A DNA stretch of 36,572 nt from a virus. The stretch is taken from positions 1 through 36,572 of the IMG/VR virus record IMGVR_UViG_3300043639_000005; one strand, given 5' to 3'. Position numbers and translations under genes: made by a program. Below the pieces are notes generated by a model that was given only the letters and a program-made list of their open reading frames with translations, did not search any database and was not told the DNA's origin. Positions 36,551-36,572 of the stretch are shown piece after piece. Position 1 is the first letter of the stretch. The number at the start of each line of letters is the position of its first letter.

Positions 36551-36572
36551 AGCCTAACCGTAAAAAATCAGT

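Noticed and set aside
1-36572. Transposable (Mu-type) phage
   Set aside because: Tail genes are Mu-like, but no MuA/MuB transposase is present and a tyrosine integrase is; the head genes are HK97-type.

Overview
This window is almost entirely bacteriophage, either an integrated prophage or a phage contig. No tools were run; every call comes from reading the sequence and the translated frames. The DNA is very GC-rich and the coding style (GTG starts, ATGA/GTGA stop-start overlaps, Arg/Ala/Gly-rich proteins) suggests a high-GC proteobacterial host. An alphaproteobacterium of the rhizobial or methylotroph kind is my inference; nothing here fixes the genus.

Layout. From about 8 to 5818, on the + strand, lies a run of small, tightly packed early genes: an AlpA/MerR-like winged-helix protein, several Cys-rich zinc-ribbon miniproteins, small membrane proteins and a secreted protein. 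A gene-free stretch at 2632-2932 carries two matching palindromes and direct repeats. A strong terminator comes next, then a P4-type tyrosine integrase and three more small genes, ending in a second terminator at 5855-5878. From 36550 down to 5893, on the - strand, lies one long late operon with overlapping or nearly touching genes. In transcription order it holds: a ParB-fold protein; a glycosyltransferase resembling the TET-associated family; a small protein; terminase small (P27) and large subunits; HK97-type portal, prohead protease and major capsid; an Ig-domain capsid accessory; head-tail connector, head closure, neck and tail terminator genes; a tail-fibre cassette (collagen-like miniprotein, 476-aa fibre, 1938-aa fibre/spike); and a Mu-like contractile tail (DUF2635, sheath, tube, frameshifted chaperone, tape measure, gpN in two pieces, gpP, gp45, gp46, gp47, gp48), followed by a glycine-rich fibre and two small genes.

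The virion would therefore be a myovirus with an HK97-type head and a Mu/SfV-type contractile tail. The fibre cassette sits between the head and tail modules, whereas Mu keeps its fibre genes at the end of the tail operon; a shorter Gly-rich fibre gene occupies that usual place here. Genes for lytic repressor control, replication and host lysis are not recognisable, so the phage genome probably continues past at least one edge.

Most interesting points: a predicted DNA-modifying glycosyltransferase/ParB pair heading the packaging operon; an M15-type peptidase inside the tape measure; a DNA circularisation protein split into two coupled cistrons; a giant repeat-built fibre ending in a pectin-lyase-like beta-helix, next to a paralogue sharing its anchor domain; a readable -1 frameshift site in the tail chaperone; and twin palindromes in the early control region.
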